From the NCBI GenBank assembly GCA_018971195.1, contig JAGXBK010000002.1, positions 1 to 61,985 of the forward strand: a DNA stretch of 61,985 bases. Reading direction: 5' to 3'. Of this stretch, positions 35,345 to 44,505 are shown piece after piece; position 1 is the first letter of the stretch; every line of letters starts with the position of its first letter. The stretch comes from Betaproteobacteria bacterium (GTDB lineage Bacteria; Pseudomonadota; Gammaproteobacteria; Burkholderiales; Casimicrobiaceae). A program made the position numbers and the translations under genes. The notes below the pieces were generated by a model, which was given only the letters and a program-made list of their open reading frames with translations, was not told the origin of the DNA and did no database searches.

Positions 35345-36625
35345 TCACGGCATGTAGGTCTTGCCTGCAAATGACCACGGCTTGACCAGGTCTCCCGGTC
35401 CCGGGAAGGGTTGCGGCGTCTTGTCGTCGACCGGGTTGATGTACGGCGGGTAGGGCGGCTTGGCCGGATCACCCTTCCATCCGGGCGGAATGAATGGCGG
35501 CTCCTTCGGTACCGCCCAACCGAGCTTGGCGAAGCTGCGCGCCATGTAACGCGCATCGACCGCATCCTCGAAATCCTTCGCGGTGAGCGGTCGCGTGATG
35601 CGCTTTTGGTCGTAGAGCCACTTGAAGATGGTCTGGTTGACGGCGCCCCAGAACGCAGCCTGTGGGTAGATGTAGGTCGGCTTGTACAGGTTGTTGTAGG
35701 CCCGGATCTGCTGCAACAGAATCGCCTTCGAGAAGTGCTTCAGGCTCGGATCTTCGCCGGTCAGCTCGGCCGCCTTCTCCGGATGGCGCCGGATCCACAG
35801 CGTCGCCTCGGCATACGCGTCGGAGAAGGCCTGCACGACGTCGGGGGCGTTTTGCGCGATCTCCGAGCGCACGTAGAACTGCCCTTCGTACATGTTGTAC
35901 GGAAAGATCGAGTCGATGATGTGTCCGTCCTTCAGCTCGTCGACCATCATCGTCGGCGTCGGATCCCAGGGCACGACGCCGTCGATGCCCTTGGGCAGCG
36001 CCATCTGTTCGCCGGGCGGCATGTTCTTGAGGATCACGTCCTTGTCCGGGCGAATGCCGTTCATCGCCATCGCCATCTGGAAATAGAACTCGGCCGATGA
36101 CCCCGTCACGAGGCCGATGGTGGCGGGCGTCGTGCGGTCCTTGAGGTCCTTGATGCTTTTCAGCGGCGAGTCCTTCGGAACCACCAGCGCGTGCAACAGG
36201 TTCGGACTGAGGATCGCGATCGCGGTGACCGGGATGTGCTTATCGAGCAACGAGGTGAACGGGAAGTTGCCGCCGTTGCCGACCTGGAAGCGTCCCGATA
36301 CGATGGTTTCGTTGATCGCCGGCCCCGACGGGAACGCCTGCCACTTCGCTTCGATGCCGCGCCGCGTCATCAACCCTTCGCGGTCCATCACGATGTTGAT
36401 GGTGTTCTGGCCCGACCACGGCGCCTGGAAGGCGACCTGCACCGGCCACCAGCCCTTGGACTTCAGCCACTCGACCGATTTGGCCGACACCTGCTCGTAG
36501 GGTAACGGCCAGCCCCAGTCGGTGAATTTCTGCTGGGCCATCGCGGGCGTTGCCGCGAGCAGCACCGAAATACCGGCCACAGCGGCCCGCCAGCCCTTGC
36601 CCCGTCCTCGCGTCAGCATGCTCAT
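35345..36625 (-). CDS. NitT/TauT-type ABC transporter substrate-binding protein
   Basis: The 426-residue protein has a signal peptide (WRAAVAGISVLLAATPAMAQ) and a large periplasmic domain with QVGNGGNFPFTSLLDKHIPVTAIAIL and GLVTGSSAEFYFQMAMAMNG, typical of NMT1/SsuA-like binding proteins. The C-terminus is Pro-rich (PPYPPYINPVDDKTPQPFPGPG), longer than in usual 320-residue relatives. It lies between the carboxyltransferase and permease genes and defines substrate specificity of this importer, which I cannot name. Confidence 0.88.
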   Translation of the reverse strand: MSMLTRGRGKGWRAAVAGISVLLAATPAMAQQKFTDWGWPLPYEQVSAKSVEWLKSKGWWPVQVAFQAPWSGQNTINIVMDREGLMTRRGIEAKWQAFPSGPAINETIVSGRFQVGNGGNFPFTSLLDKHIPVTAIAILSPNLLHALVVPKDSPLKSIKDLKDRTTPATIGLVTGSSAEFYFQMAMAMNGIRPDKDVILKNMPPGEQMALPKGIDGVVPWDPTPTMMVDELKDGHIIDSIFPYNMYEGQFYVRSEIAQNAPDVVQAFSDAYAEATLWIRRHPEKAAELTGEDPSLKHFSKAILLQQIRAYNNLYKPTYIYPQAAFWGAVNQTIFKWLYDQKRITRPLTAKDFEDAVDARYMARSFAKLGWAVPKEPPFIPPGWKGDPAKPPYPPYINPVDDKTPQPFPGPGDLVKPWSFAGKTYMP

Positions 36626-36659
36626 CGTCTCCTCCTCGTCCCCTTTCGGGATGGGTCGT

Positions 36660-38132
36660 TCACGCCGAGAGCGTCATCTCGGTTCCGGCAAATCGGACCT
36701 GCAGGTATTCGATGTCGCGCTGTGCGCCGACATAACGAATCAGTTCGCACAATGGCGTGGTGCGGAAGCTGCATTCCGGCGCAGGATTGCGCAGCGGCTC
36801 GAGCAGCTTCCGATCGTAGTAGGCGGCGAGCAGCAGATCCTCGTCGCTGGCGGCGGCACCAAGCTCCTTGCGCAGCCGCGGCAGCCACGGCGCGATGTGC
36901 TCGGCGGGGCTCTCACCGACGAATTCATCCGGTCGGATTCGCGCACGCTCGAGGAACTCGTCCGAGGGTTTCGCGGCGAGCCGCCCATAGTAGCCCATCG
37001 CGTACTTGCGCACCTCATCGGGAATGGTTTTGTAGCGCTCGCCCTGGACCACGTTGAGCGTCGCCTGTGTGACGATGTATTGTGCGAACGGGCTGACGAC
37101 GATCGGGTAGCCAAGATCGTGCCGCACGCGCGTCGCCTCGTCGAGGATCTCGGGCAGGCGATGCTCGAGCTTCATGGTCTGAAGCTGATAGCGCAGGTTG
37201 GAAATCATGCCCCCTGGGATCTGGTGCTCATACAGCGCCGGGTCATAGGCAGCGACCCGGCCGCGCGGCTTGCCTTCGCGTTCGCAAAGCCAGGTGAAAT
37301 ACCCGGCCACTTCGCGAAGCGCCTGCGCATCGAGTCCGGTGGCGAAACCCGTGCGCCGCGCGCGCGCCTCGATCTCCTCGGTCGCGGGCAGTGACGCGCC
37401 GTTCGCCAGCGGCTCGGTCGCCGTATGGCCGAAGCGAAAGCCGCTCTGCATCGCGATCTCGTAGACCTCGGGCGCCAGGCCCGACTGGCAATGCGAATGC
37501 AGTTGCACCGGGATCCTGGCCGCGGCGCCCACGACCGCCGGGAACAGCGTCCTGCCGCGCTCCGGCGTGAGCAGCCCGGTCGGGTCCTTGATGGAGATAA
37601 AGTCGGCCTTCAGTTTCACGAGCTCGCGGGTGCGCTCGACGTAGTAGTCGTCGGTGTGCACGGGGCTCAGCGTGTACGTCATCATCGTGTTCACGCGCAT
37701 CCCCGCCGCGTGGCCCGACTTCACCGACGACGCGATGTTGCGGTTGTCGTTGAGGGCGTCGTAGACGGTAAGCACCGAAACGCCACGCTCGGCGAGCGCC
37801 TGCGAGTTGAGGGTGACAACGTCGTCGGGGAACAACTCGAACGTGTACAGGCTCTGGCCGCGGGTCAGCGCGTCGCAGGGCGTGGCGAGTCGCCGGCACA
37901 GCACGCCGACGCGCTCCCACGGATTCTCCTGCAGGTAGCGCACGCACACGTCGAAAACCGCCCCGCCCAGGATGTTGACGTACGCGTAGCCGACCCGGTC
38001 GATCGCCCCGAGGATCGGCGTCATCATCGCGGTGGTCATCCGCGTCGACCACAGGCACTGGTGGGCGTCGCGCAGCGTCACGTCGATGAAGTCGAAGCGC
38101 CGCGGCGCGCGCGGTTGGGTCGTTTTCCTCAT
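36660..38132 (-). CDS. biotin-dependent carboxyltransferase, PYC-B/OadA type
   Basis: The 490-residue protein has the DRE-TIM barrel start FIDVTLRDAHQCLWSTRM, the segment SIKDPTGLLTPERG with the Lys that is carbamylated in PYC/OadA, and the metal-ligand pair in LHSHCQSG. A second helical half (residues 300-490) matches the PYC/OadA carboxyltransferase. By eye the family segment after the barrel reads NGASLPATE, so the catalytic Thr described in pyruvate carboxylases is not obvious. There is no fused biotin domain. The carrier is the next gene upstream. GGAGGAGG directly precedes ATG 38132. Acceptor could be pyruvate or another 2-oxo acid. Confidence 0.85.
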   Translation of the reverse strand: MRKTTQPRAPRRFDFIDVTLRDAHQCLWSTRMTTAMMTPILGAIDRVGYAYVNILGGAVFDVCVRYLQENPWERVGVLCRRLATPCDALTRGQSLYTFELFPDDVVTLNSQALAERGVSVLTVYDALNDNRNIASSVKSGHAAGMRVNTMMTYTLSPVHTDDYYVERTRELVKLKADFISIKDPTGLLTPERGRTLFPAVVGAAARIPVQLHSHCQSGLAPEVYEIAMQSGFRFGHTATEPLANGASLPATEEIEARARRTGFATGLDAQALREVAGYFTWLCEREGKPRGRVAAYDPALYEHQIPGGMISNLRYQLQTMKLEHRLPEILDEATRVRHDLGYPIVVSPFAQYIVTQATLNVVQGERYKTIPDEVRKYAMGYYGRLAAKPSDEFLERARIRPDEFVGESPAEHIAPWLPRLRKELGAAASDEDLLLAAYYDRKLLEPLRNPAPECSFRTTPLCELIRYVGAQRDIEYLQVRFAGTEMTLSA

Positions 38133-38290
38133 ACCTCCTCCATGACGATGTCCCTGCCTCTTCGGCCATGCGCCGTCCCATCGCCGTGTCGCCGATCGTG
38201 CGGATGGCTTGCGCCGGCGGGTCGACGCATTCGGTGCGGATCGCAATCAGCACCCCGCGGATCGTTCGCGGCCTCATGCACCGAGGGACC

Positions 38291-38839
38291 TCATTGCGGC
38301 CGCAGCGCGATGAGCGGCTGGCCGTACTCCACCGGGGAGCCGTCCTCGACCAGGATGTGCGTTACCACGCCGCTCGCACCCGCGGGAATCGAATTCATCA
38401 GCTTCATCACCTCGATGATGCAGACCGTGGTGTCGGGGGAAACGGTCAGTCCGACCTGCACGAAGGGGGCGGCCCCGGGCTCGGGCGCGCGATAGAACGT
38501 ACCGACCATCGGCGAATGCACCAGCACCGAGCCCTCCGGCCAGGTTTGCGCGGGCGCGGCCGAGCGTTTGGGCGCGGGCGCCGCAGGCTCGACGATCAGT
38601 TCGCCTCCCCCGACGTGGCGACTGCGCTGCGATGAGGTCCGCGGCGCTTCCGCGGCCGGCTGCGGAGCGGCCCGCGCTTCGGCGGACGGCTCACCTGCGA
38701 TCGGCAACCCGGCGCGGCGCCGCACGTCGACTTCGACGTCGCCGACTTTGAGATGGAATTCGGAGAACTGGCCGGAGGACTTGATCAGCGCGACGATCTC
38801 GAGCAGGTCCTCGTAGGTGAGTGGGTCGCGTTTCGGCAC
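38291..38839 (-). CDS. biotin carboxyl carrier protein (AccB-like paralogue)
   Basis: The 182-residue protein has an N-terminal AccB-like helix region (LTYEDLLEIVALIKSSGQFSEFHLKVGDVEVDVRR), an Ala/Pro linker and a biotinyl domain with the biotin-accepting Lys146 in IIEVMKLMNSI (canonical EAMKMMN with A-to-V and M-to-L). It should carry CO2 to the adjacent carboxyltransferase. No biotin carboxylase (AccC) gene is present, so an enzyme from elsewhere must charge it. First gene of the minus-strand set, divergent from iclR. Confidence 0.88.
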   Translation of the reverse strand: MPKRDPLTYEDLLEIVALIKSSGQFSEFHLKVGDVEVDVRRRAGLPIAGEPSAEARAAPQPAAEAPRTSSQRSRHVGGGELIVEPAAPAPKRSAAPAQTWPEGSVLVHSPMVGTFYRAPEPGAAPFVQVGLTVSPDTTVCIIEVMKLMNSIPAGASGVVTHILVEDGSPVEYGQPLIALRPQ

Positions 38840-38941
38840 GGCGCGGTCCTCGTTCCTTGGCTGGTCGGTTGCCGGGGCGCATTTGCCGCACGCAGCGATA
38901 CGCGGGGGCCCGCCCGATGCGGCGCCTGACCGCTTTTCGCC

Positions 38942-38979
38942 CCATCATTGCATGCGCGGGAAAAAGCTTGCAATAATGG
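38942..38979. promoter_or_regulatory. inverted repeat upstream of iclR-type gene, candidate operator
   Basis: CCATCATTGCA (38942-38952) and TGCAATAATGG (38969-38979) are 11-bp arms with one mismatch and a 16-bp spacer, ending 3 bp before the regulator ATG in the 143-bp divergent gap. The position suits autoregulation and control of the divergent carboxylase-transporter genes. Confidence 0.55.
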
Positions 38980-38982
38980 AAC

Positions 38983-39864
38983 ATGCGATTTCGCTCAACG
39001 AAATCCACAAACGGATCCGAGGAGATCGCGGGGCCGGAGTCCTCGACGCTGCGCGCGTTCGCGCTCCTCGAGCTGATCGCCAGTGCCGAGACGCCGCCAT
39101 CGCTCGACGATCTGACGCGCGCGAGCGGTCTGCCCAAGCCCACCGTCTATCGCATCCTGGGATTGCTTTCGCGCGGTGCCCTGGTGCAGCGCGAGCCGTT
39201 CGAGAAGCGTTACGTCGTCGGCTCGCGCGTGTCCGCGCTTTCGCTCACGGTGCAGGTCCGTTCGCCGATGCGTGGCGCACGCCACGCGATCCTGGCGCGC
39301 CTGGTCGAGGAAATCGGGGAGACCTGCAACTTTACGGTGCTCGACGGGAGCGAAGTGCTGTACGTGGATCGCGTCGAGACCTCGGCCAACGTTCGGCTGC
39401 ACATGAAGGCCGGATCACGCGTGCCGCTGCATTGCACTGCGAGCGGGAAGCTGTTCCTTGCGTTCCTTCCGCCGGCGCAGGTGCGCACGCTGCTCGGCCC
39501 GCGGTCCCTCAAACGCTACACCGAGCGCACGATCACCGACTTCGCAGCGCTAGGGCGCGAGCTGCGCAAGGTCCGCGCCAGCGGCATCGGCACCGACGTC
39601 GGCGAGTACCTCGACGGCTCGGTGTGCCTCGCGGTCCCCGTCAGCGATCCGCAGGGGCGCATCTGCGCGGCCGTCGCCGTACACGGGCCTGCGCCCCGCA
39701 TGACGCTCAAGAAGGGCATCGAATTTCTGCCCGCGCTCAAGCGCGCCGCGGCGTCAATCTCGTCGACAATCACGCATCGCGTCAACGCAGAAGGATCGGA
39801 CGATAGAACCTGCATTCGAACAGGCGCGTCATTTAACCCAATCTTAAGGAGGAGACATGGATAA
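38983..39864 (+). CDS. IclR family transcriptional regulator
   Basis: The 293-residue protein has an N-terminal winged helix (LDDLTRASGLPKPTVYRILGLLSRGALVQRE) and a C-terminal effector domain (FTVLDGSEVLYVDRVETSANVRLHMKAGSRVPLHCTASGKLFLAFL, VPVSDPQGRICAAVAVHGPAPR) of the IclR family. It likely senses an aromatic or small organic acid. Its stop overlaps the MHS transporter start by 8 bp. The last 30 residues (after THRVNAEG) are a low-similarity tail. Confidence 0.92.
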   Translation: MRFRSTKSTNGSEEIAGPESSTLRAFALLELIASAETPPSLDDLTRASGLPKPTVYRILGLLSRGALVQREPFEKRYVVGSRVSALSLTVQVRSPMRGARHAILARLVEEIGETCNFTVLDGSEVLYVDRVETSANVRLHMKAGSRVPLHCTASGKLFLAFLPPAQVRTLLGPRSLKRYTERTITDFAALGRELRKVRASGIGTDVGEYLDGSVCLAVPVSDPQGRICAAVAVHGPAPRMTLKKGIEFLPALKRAAASISSTITHRVNAEGSDDRTCIRTGASFNPILRRRHG

Positions 39865-41203
39865 CGTCGAGGATCGCAATCCCCTGGATGAGGCCGAGAT
39901 ACGCAAGGTGGCGTTTGCCAGCGCCATCGGCTGCACGATCGAGTGGTACGACTTCTTCCTCTACAACACGTTTGCTGCGCTGATTTTCAACAAACTGTTC
40001 TTCCCCTCGTTCGATCCGCTGATCGGCACGATGCTGGCCTACACGACCGCTCTCGTCGGCTTCATCGCGAGGCCGGTCGCCGGCGTCATCTTCGGTCATT
40101 TCGGTGACCGCGTCGGCCGCAAGAAGATGCTGATCCTCACGCTGCTGATCATGGGGCTCGGCACCTTCCTGATCGGCCTCTTGCCGACCTACCAGACGAT
40201 CGGCGTCTGGGCCCCGATCCTGCTGCTGCTGCTGCGCATCGCCCAGGGCCTCGGTATCGGCGGCGAGTGGGGCGGCGCGGTGCTGATGGCGATCGAGCAC
40301 TCGCCCAAGGGCAGGCGCGGCTTCTATGGCAGTTGGCCGCAGATGGGGGTGCCCGCGGGGCTGGCGCTCGCCACCGGCATGGTCGCGCTGCTGACCGCGC
40401 TGCCGGGCGATGCGTTCCTGGCAGGCGCCTGGCGCATCGCTTTCCTGGTGAGCGCGATCCTGGTGGCGATCGGCGTCTACATCCGACTCAAGATCATGGA
40501 GACACCGGCATTCCTGCGCGTGCAGCAGACGCAGACGGTCGCACGCGTGCCGTTCATGGACCTGCTGCGCAACCAGACGCGCGAGGTGGTGCTCGGCATG
40601 GGCTGTCGCTACATCGAGGGCGTCGTGTTCAACATCTACGGCGTATTCGTCATCACCTATCTCGTCGTCGCACTGAAGGTGCCCAAGGCCACTGCGCTGC
40701 TCGGCGTGACCCTCGCGGCGCTGGTGATGCTGTTCTTCATCCCGACATTCGGCAAGCTGTCCGACCGCCTCGGCCGGCGCAAGGTATTCGCGTGGGGTGC
40801 GTTGCTGAGTGGCCTCGCCGGCTTTCCTGCGTTCTGGCTGATGAGCACCGGCGCGCCAAACCCGGTGCTGATCGCGATCGCGATAGTCATCCCGTTCGGC
40901 TTCATCTACGCGGCGGTCTACGGCCCGGAGGCGGCGCTGTTCTCCGAATTGTTCGACACGCGAGTGCGCTACAGCGGCATCTCGTTCGTCTACCAGTTCT
41001 CGGGGATCTTCGCCAGCGGCCTCACCCCGATCATCGCGACCGCGCTGCTGCGCCAGGGCAACGGACAGCCGTGGCTGGTCGCCGGCTACATGCTGATCGT
41101 CGGGGTGATCAGTACGGTCTCGGTGATGCTGCTCAAGGAATCGCTGCACTCCGACCTGATCGCGCCGATGGGGGGGTTCGCGGCAAGGAAGCCCAGCGCT
41201 TGA
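39857..41203 (+). CDS. MFS transporter, metabolite:H+ symporter (MHS) family
   Basis: The 448-residue, 12-helix protein has the MHS N-terminus (KVAFASAIGCTIEWYDFFLYNTFAALIFNKLFFP), the MFS loop motif GHFGDRVGRKKML and RIAQGLGIGGEWGGAVLMAIEHSP. Relatives import carboxylates such as citrate, shikimate or alpha-ketoglutarate with protons. It is translationally coupled to iclR and preceded by AAGGAGGAG. Confidence 0.93.
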   Translation: MDNVEDRNPLDEAEIRKVAFASAIGCTIEWYDFFLYNTFAALIFNKLFFPSFDPLIGTMLAYTTALVGFIARPVAGVIFGHFGDRVGRKKMLILTLLIMGLGTFLIGLLPTYQTIGVWAPILLLLLRIAQGLGIGGEWGGAVLMAIEHSPKGRRGFYGSWPQMGVPAGLALATGMVALLTALPGDAFLAGAWRIAFLVSAILVAIGVYIRLKIMETPAFLRVQQTQTVARVPFMDLLRNQTREVVLGMGCRYIEGVVFNIYGVFVITYLVVALKVPKATALLGVTLAALVMLFFIPTFGKLSDRLGRRKVFAWGALLSGLAGFPAFWLMSTGAPNPVLIAIAIVIPFGFIYAAVYGPEAALFSELFDTRVRYSGISFVYQFSGIFASGLTPIIATALLRQGNGQPWLVAGYMLIVGVISTVSVMLLKESLHSDLIAPMGGFAARKPSA

Positions 41204-41275
41204 TGCCACGCGTCCGGAGCCCCGTCGCGACGGCGGGCCTCGCAGCGCCGTCGTGACCGGTCTGCCTGCGTTGCA

Positions 41276-42025
41276 GTGGATCTGAACCTGCAAGGCAAGG
41301 TCGCGCTGGTCACCGGCGCCGGCGGCGGCATCGGTGCTGCGATCGCCGCCGCGCTCGTCGCCGAGGGCGGCATCGTTTACCTCGGCGACTCGAACGCGAA
41401 CAGCGCGGTGCGCGCCGCGGCGGCGCTCGGCAGCGCGGCACGGCCCGTCGTGATGGATGTCGGCGATGCGCAGGCGGTGCTGCGGGTGGTCAGGGGCATC
41501 GTCGACGATCAGGGGCGCATCGACATCCTGGTGAACAACGCGGGGATCCTGAAGAGCGGACCGGTCGTCGACGCCAGCATCGACGACTGGGACCAGGTCT
41601 GCCGGATCAACCTCTCCGGTGTCTACTACTGCTCGAAGGCGGTATTGGCACCGATGCTCGAGCGGCGCTCGGGGAAGATCATCAACATCGCCTCGGTATC
41701 GGCCACGAAGGGCGGTGGTGCGATCGGGAACGTGCTGTACGGCGCGACCAAGGCCGGCGTGGTTGCGCTGACCCGGGGATTCGCGCGAGAACTCGCGCCT
41801 TTCGGCATCAACGTCAACGCGATCGCGCCGGCGGTCGTCGACACCGGGATGACGAGTTCACTGCTGACGCCGGAGAGCCGGCGCGCCGTGATCGCCGCCA
41901 TCCCGCTCGGCCGGTTGGCGCTTCCCGCGGAGATCGCGCAGATGGCGTTGATCCTCGCCTCGGACGTGGCCGCCTATGTCACCGGCGAGACGATCGCCGT
42001 CGACGGCGGCTACCTGACGAAATGA
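41276..42025 (+). CDS. SDR family oxidoreductase, FabG-like
   Basis: The 249-residue classical SDR has VALVTGAGGGIG, LVNNAGI, the catalytic Ser region IASVSA and YGATK. It ends in DVAAYVTGETIAVDGGYL. NAD(P)-dependent reduction or oxidation of a 3-oxo/hydroxy group is expected. GTG start. It follows the MHS transporter by 72 bp. Confidence 0.88.
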   Translation: MDLNLQGKVALVTGAGGGIGAAIAAALVAEGGIVYLGDSNANSAVRAAAALGSAARPVVMDVGDAQAVLRVVRGIVDDQGRIDILVNNAGILKSGPVVDASIDDWDQVCRINLSGVYYCSKAVLAPMLERRSGKIINIASVSATKGGGAIGNVLYGATKAGVVALTRGFARELAPFGINVNAIAPAVVDTGMTSSLLTPESRRAVIAAIPLGRLALPAEIAQMALILASDVAAYVTGETIAVDGGYLTK

Positions 42026-42086
42026 GGACGCGGACAGCACGCCGGTGCCTCGCGCCTGCGCGCCGCCGAATCGCGCCCGCTGTGCC

Positions 42087-43094
42087 TCAGCTTCCGTGCA
42101 GTGCGTGCACTTCCGGGAAGAACATGTCCTTCCACGACTTCGGCTTGATCTTGATCGAACCGATCCGGTACATGAAATCGGCATAGGTCGTGATCCTGTG
42201 CGGCGTGGTCGTGAACTTCACCAGCGGATCATCGAGGATCTTGAGCGGAAGGTCCGCCGGCCCCTTGTAATTGGCCCAGGCGATGTAATTCCGCGCCGCA
42301 GCGGGCTTGTCGTGGTTGATCTGTGCGATCGCTTCTTCGAAAGCGGCGAGGAAAGCGCGGTAGATCTTCGGATTGTCCTTGCGGAACGCGGCGGTGGCCC
42401 AGACGACGGTGAAGGTGTGGGGGCCGCCGACGATCTTGTAGGAGTCGAGCACCGTGTGGATCCCGGAGTGCTCGAGCTCCTGATACTGGAACGGCGGCGC
42501 GGTGAAGTGCGCGGTGATCTCGCTCGCCGGCGACAGCAGCGCCGCCATGCCGTCGGGATGCGACAGCGAGACGGTGAGCTTGTCGAGCTTGTCGTACTGC
42601 TTGGTGCCGAACGCCTTGGCTGCGGCCATCTGCAGGTTGACCGCCTGGAACGAGACCTTGACGGCGGGCAGGGCGATCCTGTCCCGGTCGGTGAAGTCCT
42701 TGATGCTCTTCACCTTCGGGTCGCGCGTGTTGAGGTAGAGCGGCATCGTGTTCATCGCGCACACGCCTCTCACGTCGAGGTTGCCGCGCGTCTTCGCCCA
42801 CAGCGTGATCAGCGGGCCGAGTCCGCCGGAGGCGAAATCCAGGCTGTTCGAGAGCAATGCATCGTTCATCACGTTGCCGCCGGCGAATTTCGTCCAGGTC
42901 ACCTTGACGTCACCGAGGCCTTCCTGTTTCGCGTGCTTCTCGAGAAGCTTCTCGTGCTCCATGTACATCAGCGGCAGGTAGGTGATCCCGAACTGCTGGG
43001 CGATTCGGACCTGCGTCACTTCCGCGCGCGTCGGCAGCGCGGCCGAGGCAGCGAAGGCCGCCAGGGCGCAGAGCATCGTCACCTTTCTGGGCAT
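42087..43094 (-). CDS. NMT1/THI5-like ABC transporter substrate-binding protein (orphan)
   Basis: The 335-residue protein has a signal peptide (VTMLCALAAFAASAALPTRA) and VRIAQQFGITYLPLMYMEHEKLLEKHAKQEGLG, typical of NitT/TauT binding proteins. ATG 43094 follows GGAGGAGG. The long track ORF to 44666 is artefactual upstream. No permease or ATPase is adjacent, so it is an orphan or serves another importer. It is divergent from a LysR gene that may control it. A fragment of a close paralogue lies at 32815-32893. Confidence 0.9.
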   Translation of the reverse strand: MPRKVTMLCALAAFAASAALPTRAEVTQVRIAQQFGITYLPLMYMEHEKLLEKHAKQEGLGDVKVTWTKFAGGNVMNDALLSNSLDFASGGLGPLITLWAKTRGNLDVRGVCAMNTMPLYLNTRDPKVKSIKDFTDRDRIALPAVKVSFQAVNLQMAAAKAFGTKQYDKLDKLTVSLSHPDGMAALLSPASEITAHFTAPPFQYQELEHSGIHTVLDSYKIVGGPHTFTVVWATAAFRKDNPKIYRAFLAAFEEAIAQINHDKPAAARNYIAWANYKGPADLPLKILDDPLVKFTTTPHRITTYADFMYRIGSIKIKPKSWKDMFFPEVHALHGS

Positions 43095-43409
43095 GTAGGA
43101 ATCCTCCTCCTGAACGTGATGCGTGCCCGTCCATCGAAACGGGGGTCGGTTCCGTGCGCAGCGAAGGCGTACTTTGCCGCAGTTGCATGGCGCGGGCAAC
43201 CGCCAGCGGGGAGACTTCGATGGCGATGAAGATCGGCTCGAGGCCTTGGGCGTGTCGAACATGCATGCGCTGTCGCCATTTCGTTTCTCGCTGAGGTGCC
43301 GACGGAGGGGGGGCGGGGTGATCACCCAGTTGCAGGCGGCGTGCACCGGTGCATCGTGGGATCGGTGGCAGGAGGGGGCGGATTTCATGTTCCTGCAGGG
43401 GCGCATCGG
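43095..43409. other. 315-bp divergent intergenic region between binding protein and LysR gene
   Basis: No gene is supported. It holds the binding-protein ribosome-binding site, a perfect 12-bp palindrome GGGTGATCACCC at 43316-43327 and G-runs near 43305. No clear T-N11-A LysR box of sufficient symmetry stands out. Confidence 0.5.
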
Positions 43410-44357
43410 ATGAGCGGGTCGGCACTGGAGATTCGCCTGCTGCGCTACTTCCTGGCGGTAGCCGAGGCGCGCAGCTTCACGGGAGCCGCCCATGCGCTGG
43501 GCATCTCGCAACCGACGCTCTCGCACCAGATCAAGAAGCTCGAGACGTATCTGGGGACGGTGCTGTTCGAGCGTGCCGCCCGGAACGTGACGCTCAGCTC
43601 GGCAGGCACGACCTTCAAGCCGTTCTGCGATCGCGTGCTGAAGGAGCTCGATTCCGGTGTGCTCGCGATCTCCGAGCTCACAGGCCTGATGCGGGGAACG
43701 CTGCGGATGGCGGTGTTCCACTCGTTCGCCAATTCCGGCCTCGGACCGGTGTTCGCGCAGTTCGCGCGACTGCATCCTGGCGTGCGCATCGAGGCGCGGC
43801 TCCTGCCACGCATGGAGATGGAGCGTGAGCTGATCGCCGGGACACTGGACCTGGCGATCGCTTACGTCTCCGAGGATACGGAGCACATTGATGCGGAAAA
43901 GCTCACCCAGGAGGAGCTGGTGCTGGTCGTGGGCTCGCAAAGCCGTCTCGCTGCCGGAGCCCGCCTGCAGATGCGGCGGATCGTCGATCTGCCGCTCGTG
44001 CTTTTGACGCAGGAATTCGCCGCGCGGCAGTACCTCGATCGCTTTTTCGAAAGTCGCCGCCTGCAGCCGAAGGTGGCGATCGAAATGAACGCCGTCGATC
44101 CGATCCTCGCCGTCGTGAGGAACTCGGAGCTCGCCACGGTGATTTCCGAGGGCGCAGTGGGGAAGGCAGATGGTGCGCGCATCGTCCGCCTGGTCGACCC
44201 CGCGCCCAGGCGGTCGCTGGCGATCCTCTGGCGGCGGGGCGCACACCGATCGGCCGCGGCGTTGCGCATGGCCGAGATGATCCGATCGGCATACGGTGCC
44301 GCATCGGCGAGGACGTCGAGAGCGTCGCCTTCGCGAATCGCGAAGCGGGGCAGATGA
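43410..44357 (+). CDS. LysR family transcriptional regulator
   Basis: The 315-residue protein has the LysR winged helix (LRYFLAVAEARSFTGAAHALGISQPTLSHQIKKLETYLGTVLFERAARNVTLSSAG) and a periplasmic-binding-like effector domain (RGTLRMAVFHSFANSGLGPVFAQFARLHPG), resembling CynR-type members. ATG 43410 is preceded by CAGGGG. It probably regulates the divergent binding-protein gene or the following GTPase-amidohydrolase run. Confidence 0.92.
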   Translation: MSGSALEIRLLRYFLAVAEARSFTGAAHALGISQPTLSHQIKKLETYLGTVLFERAARNVTLSSAGTTFKPFCDRVLKELDSGVLAISELTGLMRGTLRMAVFHSFANSGLGPVFAQFARLHPGVRIEARLLPRMEMERELIAGTLDLAIAYVSEDTEHIDAEKLTQEELVLVVGSQSRLAAGARLQMRRIVDLPLVLLTQEFAARQYLDRFFESRRLQPKVAIEMNAVDPILAVVRNSELATVISEGAVGKADGARIVRLVDPAPRRSLAILWRRGAHRSAAALRMAEMIRSAYGAASARTSRASPSRIAKRGR

Positions 44358-44390
44358 CGATTGGATCAACGAGACAAAGGAAACGGAGTG

Positions 44391-44440
44391 CAATAGATCA
44401 TATCGATGGTAACGATACATACGCTGTATTTGATCTATTG
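44391..44440. promoter_or_regulatory. AT-rich 13-bp inverted repeat upstream of the COG0523 gene
   Basis: CAATAGATCATAT (44391-44403) and ATTTGATCTATTG (44428-44440) are 13-bp arms with one mismatch and a 24-bp spacer. The segment is conspicuously AT-rich in this GC-rich window. It lies 65 bp before the GTPase start and 33 bp after lysR, a likely operator/promoter region for the catabolic run. Confidence 0.6.
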
Positions 44441-44505
44441 ATCGCGGCGCGCTAGGCTTTATCCGAAGCTCTCGGCACAGGGGAGCAGGCATCGGAGGAA
44501 TTCTC

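Noticed and set aside
39833-41293. 486-aa minus-strand ORF antisense to the MHS transporter
   Set aside because: It is low complexity in His/Arg/Gln/Asp and opposite a clear 12-helix transporter gene.
43316-43327. GGGTGATCACCC palindrome as a LysR operator
   Set aside because: It is perfect but short, GC-rich and lacks the T-N11-A form. Chance occurrence in this composition is likely.
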